Below are positions 37,016-46,365 of a stretch of 64,000 nt of DNA, one piece after another. Where the stretch lies: NCBI RefSeq assembly GCF_006715025.1, contig NZ_VFMK01000001.1:1054001-1118000 (forward strand). The letters run 5' to 3'. Below the pieces are notes generated by a model that saw only the letters and a program-made list of their open reading frames with translations, had not been told where the DNA came from and searched no databases. Within the stretch, counting starts at the first letter, position 1; every line of letters begins with the position of its first letter. The position numbers and the translations under genes are program-made. Origin of the DNA: Serratia fonticola. GTDB lineage: Bacteria > Pseudomonadota > Gammaproteobacteria > Enterobacterales > Enterobacteriaceae.

Positions 37016-38719
37016 ATGTACGATATGTTTAATGAGACAAGAGACAGCTTGCTTTATATCCCCTATTCGGGCTCGGTATTACTGGAGTCCCCGTTACTGA
37101 ACAAAGGCAGCGGATTCAGTGAGGAGGAGCGTGAAACCTTCAACCTGAATGGGTTGCTGCCTGCGGCGGTAGAATCAATAGAGGAGCAGTCGCAGCGGGC
37201 CAGGCAGCAATTTCTTGATTTTAAATCCGATATTGCTCGCCATATTTATCTTCGCAATATTCAGGATACTAACGAGACGCTGTTTTACCATCTGCTTGGC
37301 AAGCATCTCGCAGAAATGATGCCGCTTATTTATACCCCGGTGGTCGGCCATGCCTGTGAGCATTTTTCCGATATTTATCGCCGCGCCAGGGGGTTGTTTA
37401 TCTCGTGGCCGGATCGGCACATGATCGACGATATTTTGCATAATGCCACCAAACAGAATATCAAGGTCATCGTGGTAACCGATGGTGAGCGTATTCTTGG
37501 CCTGGGCGATCAGGGCATCGGCGGCATGGGCATTCCGATCGGTAAACTTTCGCTGTACACCTTATGCGGCGGTATCGAGCCTTCGCATACCTTGCCCATT
37601 CTGCTTGATGTGGGAACCAATAATTCCCAGTTGCTTAACGACCCGTTGTATATGGGCTGGCGCCATCCGCGCATTACCGGTGAAGAATACTTCGAGTTCG
37701 TGGATATCTTCATCAGCGCGGTGAAACGCCGCTGGCCTAACGTGTTGCTGCAGTTTGAAGACTTTGCCCAGCAAACCGCGATGCCGTTGCTGAACCGCTA
37801 TCAGGATGAAATCTGCTGCTTTAACGATGATATTCAGGGAACGGCGGCCGTCACGCTGGGATGCCTGATGGCGGCGAGCCTGGTGTCCCAGCGTCGTCTG
37901 CGCGATCAGACCGTGGTCTTCCTTGGCGCGGGATCGGCAGGTTGCGGTATCGCTGAACATATTGTCACGCAGATGGTTGCGGAAGGCCTCACCGAAGCCG
38001 AGGCGCGTGGCAGGATCTATATGGTCGACCGCTTTGGTTTGCTGACCGACGACCAGATAAATCTGGCGCCTTTCCAGCGTAAGCTGGCTCAGCCGCGTAC
38101 TCGTCTGGCGGCATGGCAGGGGCAGGGCGAGACGTTCTCGTTTATGGATGTGGTGAGTCACGCGAAACCAACGGTCCTGATTGGCGTGACCGGACAGCCT
38201 GGCCTGTTCAGTGAAGACGTCATCCGGGAAATGTATCGCCATTGCCCGCAGCCCATTGTCATGCCGCTCTCTAACCCCACCTCACGGGTTGAAGCCAGGC
38301 CGGAAGACATTCTGAACTGGACCGACGGTAACGCCATTATTGCCAGCGGTAGCCCGTTTGAGCCGGTGAACTATAAAGGTAAACATTACCCTATTGCCCA
38401 GTGCAATAACGTGTATATCTTCCCTGGCATCGGTCTGGGCGTGATTGCCAGCCATGCTTCCAGGGTAACGGAAAATATGCTGATGGCCGCCAGCCGAACG
38501 CTGGCTCGTTGTTCACCGCTGGTACGAGAAGGGCAGGGGCCATTACTGCCTGACGTGAGCGAAATCCAGCAGGTGACGCGGGAAATTGCGCTCAGCGTTG
38601 CCATTGCCGCCCAGTCTGATGGCGTGGCCGTTGAAATAACGGAAGAGGCGCTGCGTAACAATATCGAGGCCAACTTCTGGCATCCGCAATATCGTCGTTA
38701 TAAACGAACCTCATTCTGA
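37016..38719 (+). CDS. maeA: NAD-dependent malic enzyme (MaeA type)
   Basis: The enzyme decarboxylates L-malate to pyruvate with NAD+ reduction. The 567-residue product is close to E. coli MaeA: YIPYSGSVLLESPLLNKG, HIYLRNIQDTNETLFYHLL, TDGERILGLGDQGIGGMGIPIGKLSLYTLCGG (in part), the metal-binding FEDFAQ and FNDDIQGTAAVT, and the nucleotide loop FLGAGSAGCGIAEHIV. A second copy of maeA probably exists elsewhere in this genome, so this could be a cluster-specific paralogue. It lies between dcuC and the flavoprotein in the same strand, where it would supply NADH to reduce fumarate. Confidence 0.92.
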   Translation: MYDMFNETRDSLLYIPYSGSVLLESPLLNKGSGFSEEERETFNLNGLLPAAVESIEEQSQRARQQFLDFKSDIARHIYLRNIQDTNETLFYHLLGKHLAEMMPLIYTPVVGHACEHFSDIYRRARGLFISWPDRHMIDDILHNATKQNIKVIVVTDGERILGLGDQGIGGMGIPIGKLSLYTLCGGIEPSHTLPILLDVGTNNSQLLNDPLYMGWRHPRITGEEYFEFVDIFISAVKRRWPNVLLQFEDFAQQTAMPLLNRYQDEICCFNDDIQGTAAVTLGCLMAASLVSQRRLRDQTVVFLGAGSAGCGIAEHIVTQMVAEGLTEAEARGRIYMVDRFGLLTDDQINLAPFQRKLAQPRTRLAAWQGQGETFSFMDVVSHAKPTVLIGVTGQPGLFSEDVIREMYRHCPQPIVMPLSNPTSRVEARPEDILNWTDGNAIIASGSPFEPVNYKGKHYPIAQCNNVYIFPGIGLGVIASHASRVTENMLMAASRTLARCSPLVREGQGPLLPDVSEIQQVTREIALSVAIAAQSDGVAVEITEEALRNNIEANFWHPQYRRYKRTSF

Positions 38720-38875
38720 TGGCATACCGGTAATCAATCCCCCTTGATTGGCTCAATTGAGGGGGATAAGGCTGCATGCCATTCAGAGCCATGCTTAATA
38801 GAACGGTGCCAATGACGACGGTGCTGTACCGCATGTCAACGCAACATCGAATGACGTTATCTATGGAGTTTTATT

Positions 38876-41637
38876 ATGAGCCAAGAGAATTTGCTCTTTT
38901 CACCCTTTACTTTTCCTGGTGGTTCAACCTTAAAAAACCGGCTGATGATGGCGCCCATGACAACCTGCTCAGGGTTTCACGATGGTTCAGTCACCGAAGA
39001 TGTTGTTGACTATTATCGCCAGCGCGCCGAGGGGTTGGGCGGGGTGATCGTTGAGAGTTGTTTTATCGATAAAAAAGGCCCGGCTTTTCCAGGTGCGCTG
39101 GGGATTGATGATGATGACAAGATCCCAGGGCTGGCGCGTATCGCCAGCGCTATCAAAGAGCGGGGGGCGAAAGCCATTGTGCAAATTTATCATGGTGGCC
39201 GGATGGTCGATCCGGCGTTGATCGGTGGGCAGACACCCTGCGGCCCCAGCGCCATTGCAGCACCGCGTGAAGGGGCCTGCACACCGCTGGCGTTGAGTGC
39301 CGATGACGTCGTGCTCCTGGTGCAGCAATTCGCCGCCGCAGTCCGCCGCAGTATCCAGGCGGGTTTCGACGGGGTAGAGATCCACGGAGCGAACACCTAT
39401 CTGATCCAACAGTTCTTTTCACCGCATTCTAACCAGCGTACGGATAGTTGGGGGGGCAGTCGGGAAAAGCGCACCGCATTTGCTCGGGCCATACTGGATG
39501 CGGCTCATCAGCAGATTACGCAGCACACGCTTTGCGGCGAATTTATTGTTGGCTATCGTTTTTCACCTGAAGAGATTGAGGAACCGGGCATTCGTTTCGC
39601 TGACACGATGTATCTGCTGGAAACACTGGCAGGACATGGGTTGGACTATGTGCATTTTTCGATGGGACATTTTCTGCGCTCTTCGTTGTGCGATGCCCAA
39701 GATCCGACCCCGTTGATTACTCGCTATTGCGCCGAGCGCTCAGCCCGGTTGGCGGCAATACCGACCATCGGTGTAGGAGGGATCATTAATCTCGCCGATG
39801 CGGAAGCGGCGTTGGCGCAGGGTTACGATCTGGCGGCAGTAGGCAAAGCCTGTATTGCTTACCCAGACTGGGTTAGCAGGGCAGAAAAACAGGCGACTTT
39901 GTCGCTGTTTATCGACAGTAACCAACGTGAAGCGTTGTCCATCCCTTTGCCATTGTGGCATTTTGCGCCGGTGGCCTCGATGGTTTGTGACGCCAGCCTG
40001 CTCAACAAAAAGTATAAACCTGGCCTGTATCGTGAGTGGGTCAAGGAAGAAAACCATGCGGTTTGCGTTGATGTTCAACTGGATAAGCATGGCATCACCG
40101 ATATGATGCTGGAATCTCACCAGGGATTTGGCCCGGAGCTCCCCGACTGTTTTAGCACCCTACGTGAACGTATGCTGAGCGCCAACTCGCCGCACGTTGA
40201 CGCTATCAGTGGCGCAACCACGCAGTGCGAACAGATCAAAAAGGCGGTGATCAAAGCGCTGAATAAATCTGTGAGGGCCCAGCAGCAGGATGACGGTTTG
40301 AGCCATGAGCGCTTCCCTCATTATGATGTACTGGTGGTCGGTAGCGGCGGCGGCGGTATGTCGGCGGCGATCCAGGCCAGTGATAGCGGCGCCCGGGTTA
40401 TCTTGGTAGATAAAATGCCTTCTCTGGGGGGCAATACCTTTAAAGCCTCGGCAGGGATGAACGCAGCCGGGACACGCTTTCAACGGCAAAAAGGTATCGA
40501 AGATGACAAATCGTTATTTTTTGAGGAGACGCTCAAAGGTGGCCACTATAAGAACAATGTGGAACTCCTCCGGTACTTTGTCGATCAGGCACCGCTGGCG
40601 GTTGAATGGCTTGCCGACCGCGGTATTGAGCTTAACGACCTGACGACCACTGGCGGAATGAGCGTTGAGCGTACCCATCGGCCACCCGATGGATCCTCCG
40701 TGGGCAGCTATCTGATCAAAGGGTTGGTGCAGAATATCACTCGTCGTCCCATCGATATCCTGACCGATACCTCCGTCGCTCGCATTCGTTTGCAACAGGG
40801 GGCCATGCATAGTGTCGATATTGTCACAGACGGAGAAGAACAACAGATCCTGGCGCGTTCCATTATCGTTGCGACCGGCGGTTTTAGCGCCAACAAAGCC
40901 ATGATCACTCAGTATCGTCCTGACCTGTCTCACTTTGTCACCACCAACCATAAGGGGGCGACGGGGTGTGGCATTCGTATGCTGATGGAAATCGGCGCGA
41001 CCACCGTCGATATGGAGCAAATTCAGACTCACCCCACCGTTGAGCAATCCACTTCATATTTGATATCGGAATCGATTCGTGGGGGTGGCGCTATTCTGCT
41101 GGCTAGCAACGGGCAGCGTTTTGTCAATGAAATGGCGACCCGCGATCGCGTGTCAGAAGCCATCATCCGCCAGAAGGGGGGGATCGCCTGGCTGCTGTTT
41201 AACGAACAGATCAGGCAGTCGAACAAGTCGGTGGAAGAGTATATCCGGCGCGGGCTGGTGACGCTTTGCGACACGATTGATGCGCTAGCCCAACATTTGT
41301 CCATTGAGCCAGAGACGCTGGCACATACCCTTTCACGCTATAACGCTTTTGTGGAAAGCGGGCTGGATGAAGATTTTGGGCGTCAGACTGCACTGCGTAG
41401 TACCTGATTCGCATTGCGCCAGGTATCCATCACACCATGGGTGGGGTGGCGATCAATGCAGAAACGGCCGTGCTTAATGGCGATGGGGAACCTATACCGG
41501 GAGTGTACGCTGCAGGGGAAGTGGTCGGCGGGATCCACGGCGCGAATCGTATTGGCGGCAATGCGGTGGCCGACGTCATTGTGTTCGGTGTACAGGCTGG
41601 GAAACACGCAGCCAGCTATGCCCGCACCTGCCAGTAA
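38876..41637 (+). pseudogene. Soluble NADH:fumarate reductase-type flavoprotein (OYE/FMN_bind/FAD_binding_2), frameshifted
   Basis: The intact protein would be about 920 residues. An OYE-like domain (about 1-350, HGANTYLIQQFFSPHSNQRT) should take hydride from NADH; an FMN_bind domain (about 370-465) has the ApbE motif DAISGATT at 442-449; a flavocytochrome-c/fumarate-reductase-like FAD domain follows (VLVVGSGGGGMSAAIQA near 480, then QTHPT, SESIRG, RFVNE). This is the domain order of the Klebsiella pneumoniae cytosolic NADH:fumarate reductase. The frame stops at 41407 after FGRQTALRST. HHTMGG, GEVVGGIHGANRIGGNA and the end lie in another frame (41401-41637), so one base, or 3n+1, is missing near 41,400. 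GGAG precedes ATG 38876. Without the tail, substrate arginine and histidine are lost. Confidence 0.85.
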
Positions 41638-41654
41638 GACACATCCAGGCCGGG

Positions 41655-42650
41655 ATGAAGAACGTCCCGGCTATTTCTGTTTCGTCACCCATGAGCCCTA
41701 TGTACACCTATCGTACCCGACTACTGGGAACACACATTTCCCTCACCCTGACCGTTCCGGGTCATGCTATTGCACAGCGGGCGTTCGAGCTTATACGCCA
41801 TCTGGAAAGTCTGCTGACGGTAAATGGCGATCGCTCCTTGCTGTTGGAGATCAACGCAGCGGCAGGGAGACATGCCGTTCAGGTGCCGCAGGATATTTTC
41901 CTGATGTTAGAAAAAGCTCATGTGGCCAGCCTGATCCCTGGTAGCTGCTTTAACCTGGCTATTGGCCCCTTGGTGAAATGTTGGCGTATTGGTTTTCAGG
42001 GGCAGCAAGTCCCCGCAGAAGAGACAATTCAAACGGCGTTGAACTTGTCACGTCCTCAGAACGTCCAACTTGATAAAGCCTCCCATAGCGTCTTTCTATC
42101 TCAACGGGGTATGCAGCTGGATGCAGGCGCAATCGCCAAGGGGTTTATCGCCGACAACGTCAGCGCCTTGCTGGCCGCAGAAGGCATTCAGCACAGTATT
42201 GTTAACCTGGGGGGCAACCTTGTTGTTTCAGGGATGCGCCATCCTGCAACCTGCACCCCATGGACACTGGGTGTGCAGGTTCCGTTCGCCCTGTCTGATG
42301 AAGTGCTGGGCGAATTTGAGATAACGGATCAGTCCGTCGTGACTTCCGGCATTTATGAGCGTTATTTTACTCATCAAGGGAGGCTATATCATCATCTTCT
42401 CGACCCGGCGACCGGTTATCCGCTCCGTTCCACGCTAGCCAGTGTGACGGTTATTGCCCCTTCTTCGATGGATGCCGACCTGTTTAGCACGCTGCTTTTC
42501 GGCATGGGCATTGAAGACGGGCTGACTTTTCTGCAACGTTATCCCACCATCAAAGCCATTTTTGTCACACGTGACCGCCATGTGGTGTGTTCCGCCGCAC
42601 CTGAAACGCTGGGCTTGAAATTACTGAAACCGGATTACACCCTCGCATAA
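41655..42650 (+). CDS. apbE: ApbE-family FAD:protein FMN transferase, cytosolic type
   Basis: ApbE attaches FMN through a phosphoester bond to Thr in FMN_bind domains. The 331-residue product shows the family features: TYRTRLLGTHISLTLT, NLAIGPLVKCWRIG, DAGAIAKGFIADNVSALL, SIVNLGGNLVVSG, HHLLDPATGYPLRST and the metal-binding Asp-rich ASVTVIAPSSMDADLFSTLLFGM region. There is no signal peptide or lipobox, unlike exported ApbE, so it acts in the cytosol, which fits its neighbour. ATG 41655 is weakly supported; ATG 41691 (MSPMYTY) is a good alternative. It starts 17 bp after the flavoprotein frame end and closes the operon. Confidence 0.9.
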   Translation: MKNVPAISVSSPMSPMYTYRTRLLGTHISLTLTVPGHAIAQRAFELIRHLESLLTVNGDRSLLLEINAAAGRHAVQVPQDIFLMLEKAHVASLIPGSCFNLAIGPLVKCWRIGFQGQQVPAEETIQTALNLSRPQNVQLDKASHSVFLSQRGMQLDAGAIAKGFIADNVSALLAAEGIQHSIVNLGGNLVVSGMRHPATCTPWTLGVQVPFALSDEVLGEFEITDQSVVTSGIYERYFTHQGRLYHHLLDPATGYPLRSTLASVTVIAPSSMDADLFSTLLFGMGIEDGLTFLQRYPTIKAIFVTRDRHVVCSAAPETLGLKLLKPDYTLA

Positions 42651-42965
42651 CCGATCTTTATCAGCCCAGTTGCTGCCTGTGTTTGCTCGTCGATGAGTTT
42701 AATGCTGGGTATTGAGAAATGCTCGTTGAAAAACGGGTTTTCCCTTCTGATGAAGATATCTTATTAGATAACTTAATACTCACTCTGTGATTGGGCTTGT
42801 AAAATAAATGCTTTACGTAAAGGATAGTTATCAATTATATAAACTAAGTGATTAACAATAATTGAAGTATTTAGGGAGTATTACTGTTCTTACTTGACTT
42901 TATTGATATTTTTTATAATGAAAAGCTCAAAAAGGGAATAGTTCGTTTTGCAGGGATACTTACAC
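42651..42965. other. Gene-free AT-rich region after apbE
   Basis: About 315 bp without a supported gene or clear terminator. Base composition drops sharply from the GC-rich apbE to AT-rich DNA here, marking the left side of the accessory hot spot that runs to rpoD. Confidence 0.45.
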
Positions 42966-43193
42966 ATGGTAGAAAATGAACTCAAAAAGTCAGGGATAAA
43001 ACAGAGTGTTGTCAGGAGGTTCATGCATACTCTGTTAGAAACCATGGCGTCAATTTTAGGTGGTGCACTGGTTATTATATGTGCATATTGTTTTTTTCAT
43101 TTTGATACATGGCATGAACGATTCATCTATATCTCTTTATCTATTGTGGCTGTGTATTTGATTTGTAAGGTGTTGCCTGGTAGGCCAGAGTGA
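42966..43193 (+). CDS. Small membrane protein, unknown
   Basis: A 75-residue frame (81 if TTG 42948 is used) with a basic N terminus (KKSGIKQSVVRRF) and two hydrophobic segments (about ASILGGALVIICAYCFFHF and FIYISLSIVAVYLIC). ATG 42966 has CAGGG ten bases upstream; TTG 42948 has AAAGGGA eleven upstream, so the start is open. I do not recognise a family. It stands alone in AT-rich DNA between apbE and phzF; the hydrophobic pattern with positive ends looks like a real small protein. Confidence 0.45.
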   Translation: MVENELKKSGIKQSVVRRFMHTLLETMASILGGALVIICAYCFFHFDTWHERFIYISLSIVAVYLICKVLPGRPE

Positions 43194-43267
43194 GAATATC
43201 TTTTATCAGGTCGCTAACGTTCCCCCATATTCCAAATCAGTAAGTAAACGCGCAGAGTCTTATCCAG

Positions 43268-43303
43268 GCACCCATAATAAAGCCCGCATAACAATGCGGG
43301 CTG
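43268..43303 (-). terminator. Hairpin inside a 24-bp repeat (copy A)
   Basis: AGCCCGCAT and ATGCGGGCT form a 9-bp stem; on the minus strand TTTATTAT follows. Positions 43268-43291 are identical to 48259-48282. The gap 43194-43634 holds this repeat and otherwise no gene that I can support. Confidence 0.5.
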
Positions 43304-43634
43304 TCGGGGTTATGGCAGTTCCCTGATGTTGCCACAAGAAGCCTATTAACCCTAGATGAATGGCTAAAACTCGTCCAATCGATTCGCTAGATCAATAAGC
43401 TGTTATTGATCGGTGAAAACGATCGTCCTTAGGTATCACCTTCTTTTCTTGCCTGTGACCTGTTTGCGGACAGTTAAGGGAGCCTGTAACGCCAGCCGTT
43501 CCCGGTAAGTTTTGTCGCTGTGCGGGCCAAATAAATAGTGTGAGAAGTCAGGAGCAATAGCTGCAGATTGATAAATTGATATCGGTCATTTAATAGCGCT
43601 ATCATCAAGCCTTGTATCTAGCGGATTATGGCAA

Positions 43635-44531
43635 ATGCTCAGAAGAAATGATGTGATACCACGTGCCTACAAGCAGGTGGATGTATTTACCACCTCGCCA
43701 TTGCAGGGGAATCCCTTGGCGGTGATCCTGGAAGCGGAGGGATTGAATGAAATGCAGATGCTTTCATTGGCCCGCTGGAACAACCTTTCAGAAACGACGT
43801 TTGTTTTCAAACCAACTAATCCGCTTGCAGATTATCAGGTGCGCATTTTTACCCCCGAAAAAGAGTTGCCCTTTGCCGGACATCCGACATTGGGTACAGC
43901 CCATGCATTATTGGAGGCTGGGTTGGAGACCAAACAGCCGGGGGTTGTTATGCAAGAATGCGGGGTTGGCCTGGTTGCGGTCAATATCTTACCCGAAGGA
44001 GCACTGGCGTTTGCCGCACCTGCGGTAACGTTTCGGACGCTGGCTGTTGAGGAATGGGAGCGGTTAATAGCCACTTTTCACCCTACGGTTATTGAAACCG
44101 ATACGATGCCAGTGATTGCCGACATGGGTATTCGCTGGCTTATGGTACGTATGCCAAACGCTCAATCTTGTCTGACGATGGCGCCGGATCAAGCCATGAT
44201 TAAAAAGCTGCAAATTGCCTGCCATGTTGATGGCGTAGTGATTTATGGAGCCTATTCACCCGGTGGTCCAGCAGATTACGAATTGCGAGCGTTTCTGGTT
44301 GAATGGGATAAGTTGGTTGAGGATCCCGTGACTGGCAGTGCCAATGCGTGCTTGGCCCGTTTGTTGAAAGCCAATAACTTCCCTGACGGTGGCTTGACGG
44401 CACAGGGGTATGAGGTTCGACAAGGTACCCAACTACATCGAGAAGGCCGGGTTAGCGTTCGTTTTATTGACGATGAGCCATGGATTGGTGGGCAGAGTTG
44501 CACGCTGATTAACGGCTGGTTGCACATTTAG
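43635..44531 (+). CDS. PhzF-family isomerase
   Basis: PhzF enzymes share the diaminopimelate-epimerase fold and catalyse isomerisations; the model member acts in phenazine synthesis, but most are of unknown function. The 298 residues show VDVFTTSPLQGNPLAVIL at the start, the catalytic Glu53 in NNLSETTFV, FTPEKELPFAGHPTLGTAHALL, and EDPVTGSANACLARLL near the C terminus. No phenazine gene lies nearby. The start may be at the ATG at 43635; an internal GTG (about 43656) is possible. It is followed by a bidirectional hairpin and the tRNA-derived repeat, so it is the last gene before the island. Confidence 0.85.
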   Translation: MLRRNDVIPRAYKQVDVFTTSPLQGNPLAVILEAEGLNEMQMLSLARWNNLSETTFVFKPTNPLADYQVRIFTPEKELPFAGHPTLGTAHALLEAGLETKQPGVVMQECGVGLVAVNILPEGALAFAAPAVTFRTLAVEEWERLIATFHPTVIETDTMPVIADMGIRWLMVRMPNAQSCLTMAPDQAMIKKLQIACHVDGVVIYGAYSPGGPADYELRAFLVEWDKLVEDPVTGSANACLARLLKANNFPDGGLTAQGYEVRQGTQLHREGRVSVRFIDDEPWIGGQSCTLINGWLHI

Positions 44532-44610
44532 TCAGTAAGCCTAAGAGACTCTGGAGAATTCGAGAGGGAGTAGGGGGCCAAAAACTAGAGCGGCACTGGC
44601 GGCTAGATAC

Positions 44611-44639
44611 AAAAAAACCACCTGCGAAAAGGTGGTTTA
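44611..44639. terminator. Bidirectional terminator at the left island end
   Basis: ACCACCT pairs with AGGTGGT round GCGAAA; seven A lie upstream and TTTAAT downstream, so it can act in both directions. A similar hairpin is found at 49196-49222 next to the right copy of the repeat. Confidence 0.7.
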
Positions 44640-44654
44640 ATGCACTGTTATATC

Positions 44655-44711
44655 AGCTAAAATTTGGTGGCCCCTGCTGGGTTTGAACCAGCGACCAAGC
44701 GATTATGAGTC
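44655..44711 (-). repeat. attL-type duplicate of the tRNA-Ile2 3' part
   Basis: These 57 bp are identical to 49239-49295, which includes the last 47 bases of tRNA-Ile2(CAU). The copy ends at the anticodon region and continues into unrelated sequence (CATAAAATCGG), so it is a tRNA fragment, not a gene. It marks the far edge of an element integrated at the tRNA. Confidence 0.9.
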
Positions 44712-44880
44712 ATAAAATCGGCATGTTTCTAATCGTTCGCTATTGACGCTTATTGTGTTTTTAATTGTCTATAATCAATCAGTTATGATGTTGTTTTTGT
44801 TTCTGATTGGTTCTCTCGTTTCTCCTGACCTGACCCAAAATGAGCATTGGGCCAGGTGCTTATCCTCAGAAGGTAACCTC

Positions 44881-45144
44881 ATGGCCGCTAATCTTACTGA
44901 GACTGCTATACGTTGGTTGAAGACAAAAAGTACGTCGCACTACGTGTGGAACAACAGCGCTCAGCGCGGTATCGGCAGGCTTGGCGTCAAAGTTCAGCCT
45001 TCAGGCAGCAAGGTTTTTTATTTTCGTTACTACGTTGAGAAAGGGAAGAAAGAGAAATTCATTCAGTTAGGCATCTGGCCTGAGATGAAACTGGTCAATA
45101 TCCCGCTGCTGTCAAAACATAGGTGGTGGAGGCTGTCAGGATAG
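44881..45144 (+). pseudogene. Tyrosine integrase remnant (N-terminal arm domain only)
   Basis: The frame MAANLTETAIRWLKTKSTSHYVW with VKVQPSGSKVFYFRYYVEKGKKEKFIQLGIWPEM is the arm DNA-binding (DUF4102) domain of P4-type tRNA integrases. Family members are about 400 residues; this one breaks after about 72 and runs into unrelated codons and a stop at 45144. AAGGT precedes the ATG. Its position, just inside the tRNA-derived repeat, is where such an integrase belongs. The core and catalytic domains are gone, so the element can no longer move by itself. Confidence 0.85.
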
Positions 45145-45332
45145 ATAAATCACAAAGGTTGGCGCTGGCAACAAAGAAGACCACCCCGTTGCAGGATTCG
45201 CAAGAGCTGGGGATGGCGTAAGCAGACGAACAAATGCAGCTACTGGCTTGGAAGTATTACCGGATGCTGATTAACCGGGAAGATGCTGAAGCCGCGCCGG
45301 ATATTGATTGACGGTCGGTGCCGGAGGTTTAA
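45135..45332 (+). pseudogene. Tail fibre assembly protein remnant
   Basis: Reading from 45135, the codons give LALATKKTTPLQDSQELGMA, a stop, ADEQMQLLAWKYYRMLINRED, AEAAPDID, a stop, RSVPEV and the final stop. This is the C-terminal pattern of phage tail fibre assembly proteins (AEATEKIAPLQDAVDLGMAT...AWKKYRVLLNRVDTSTAPDI). Two in-frame stops and the missing N terminus show decay. It joins directly to the broken integrase, so a prophage deletion fused the two ends. Confidence 0.7.
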
Positions 45333-45498
45333 AAATGACCCACTAATAAGTGAGTTATCTTCTGAGCGCATTCCATTAACCAACCTAAGCTCGCTCTGTA
45401 ACTTGCCGGGCAATCGAAATATCTTGCGTAAGATATGTTTATCAATAATATAAACTAGGCGGTTTTTTGATAAGTTATAGATTAGAGAGTATTTTTTA

Positions 45499-46365
45499 AT
45501 GAATAGATTGATGCAGGAAATGTATGATGAGTTGGAAGGCATTGAGCGCAATCCATATATCAATCGGGAGGACAGGGAGCGGGGGCGACAAAAAGTCATT
45601 GGTGTTATTATCAGTTATAAACACAATGAACTTATGCAGGTAATGAACAGCGTTGCCAGTAAGTATATGAAGTGGAGCTTGGCAAAGGATAAATTTATTA
45701 GTGAGGTTATCAGTTATTCCAATGATATTACATCTAAGATTAATACGGGTGAAATGACGCAAGATCAAGCGATGAGATCGTTAGATCAGGAAATTGAAAA
45801 TCTAAGAAAGCAAGATGAAGCTATGACAAGGAAAAATGTACAACAGGTAATCCTTGTTAAAGCGAGCATAGATAACAAGAGGAAAAATATCAACGATAGG
45901 GTAGAGGGAAACATAAAACTAACTATTGCTGGCATAGGTTTTGTTACGTCGGGTTTGCAGGTGGTTGTTGGTGCGGGAATGGTAGGGAGTGTTGTTGGAA
46001 CTGTGTCTGGGGCTCTTTTGATTGCACATGGCGTCAATGGGGTTGTTGAAAATGGTTATTATCTTCTATATAGAAAAGATTATACTGGGCCCGTAAAATT
46101 TGTTTATGAAGGTATTGGGGAACAACTTGGATTAAGCAAGCGAGATTCTGATGTTGTGTATACGGTTGTCGATATTGCTTTATCCGTGAATGGGATGCTT
46201 GGTTATAAATTGGCAGAGGATGCAGCGCGTCTCTATCGCTATGTAAATGCGGATCTATTGTGGGGGCTCAAAGAGATGGGTATTAATAGTATGAGTTCTA
46301 TGGATATTATTGTAGAGGTGCTTGGTGATATAAATACTATATATAGTCAAAAGAGAAGTTACTAA
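45499..46365 (+). CDS. DUF4225-like protein, possible toxin
   Basis: I think this 288-residue protein belongs to DUF4225 of Enterobacterales, from memory and with moderate confidence; no function is known. It has a long charged, helical N-terminal part (about 1-130, coiled-coil-like: QAMRSLDQEIENLRKQDEAMTRK), then a very hydrophobic glycine-rich stretch (about 135-175, ending ALLIAHGVNGVVENGYYLL) resembling a membrane hairpin, and a C-terminal acidic tail. GC content is low. Its stop overlaps the next ATG (TAATG), so it is translationally coupled to a small membrane protein, the layout of a toxin followed by its immunity gene. That role is an inference. Confidence 0.6.
   Translation: MNRLMQEMYDELEGIERNPYINREDRERGRQKVIGVIISYKHNELMQVMNSVASKYMKWSLAKDKFISEVISYSNDITSKINTGEMTQDQAMRSLDQEIENLRKQDEAMTRKNVQQVILVKASIDNKRKNINDRVEGNIKLTIAGIGFVTSGLQVVVGAGMVGSVVGTVSGALLIAHGVNGVVENGYYLLYRKDYTGPVKFVYEGIGEQLGLSKRDSDVVYTVVDIALSVNGMLGYKLAEDAARLYRYVNADLLWGLKEMGINSMSSMDIIVEVLGDINTIYSQKRSY

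Noticed and set aside
38732..38766. Hairpin between malic enzyme and flavoprotein genes as a terminator
   Set aside because: ATCCCCCT and AGGGGGAT pair but no T-run follows; it is more likely an mRNA processing or stability element within the operon.
41395..41410. Programmed frameshift in the flavoprotein gene
   Set aside because: There is no slippery heptamer or downstream structure evident, and the join lacks residues compared with homologues, so mutation or read error is more likely.
44655..44711. Second tRNA gene
   Set aside because: Only the 3' part matches; acceptor 5' side and D arm are missing, so it is an attachment repeat.
44743..44880. In-frame extension before the integrase fragment
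   Set aside because: Hydrophobic codons start next to the tRNA repeat; the arm domain and ribosome site point to ATG 44881.
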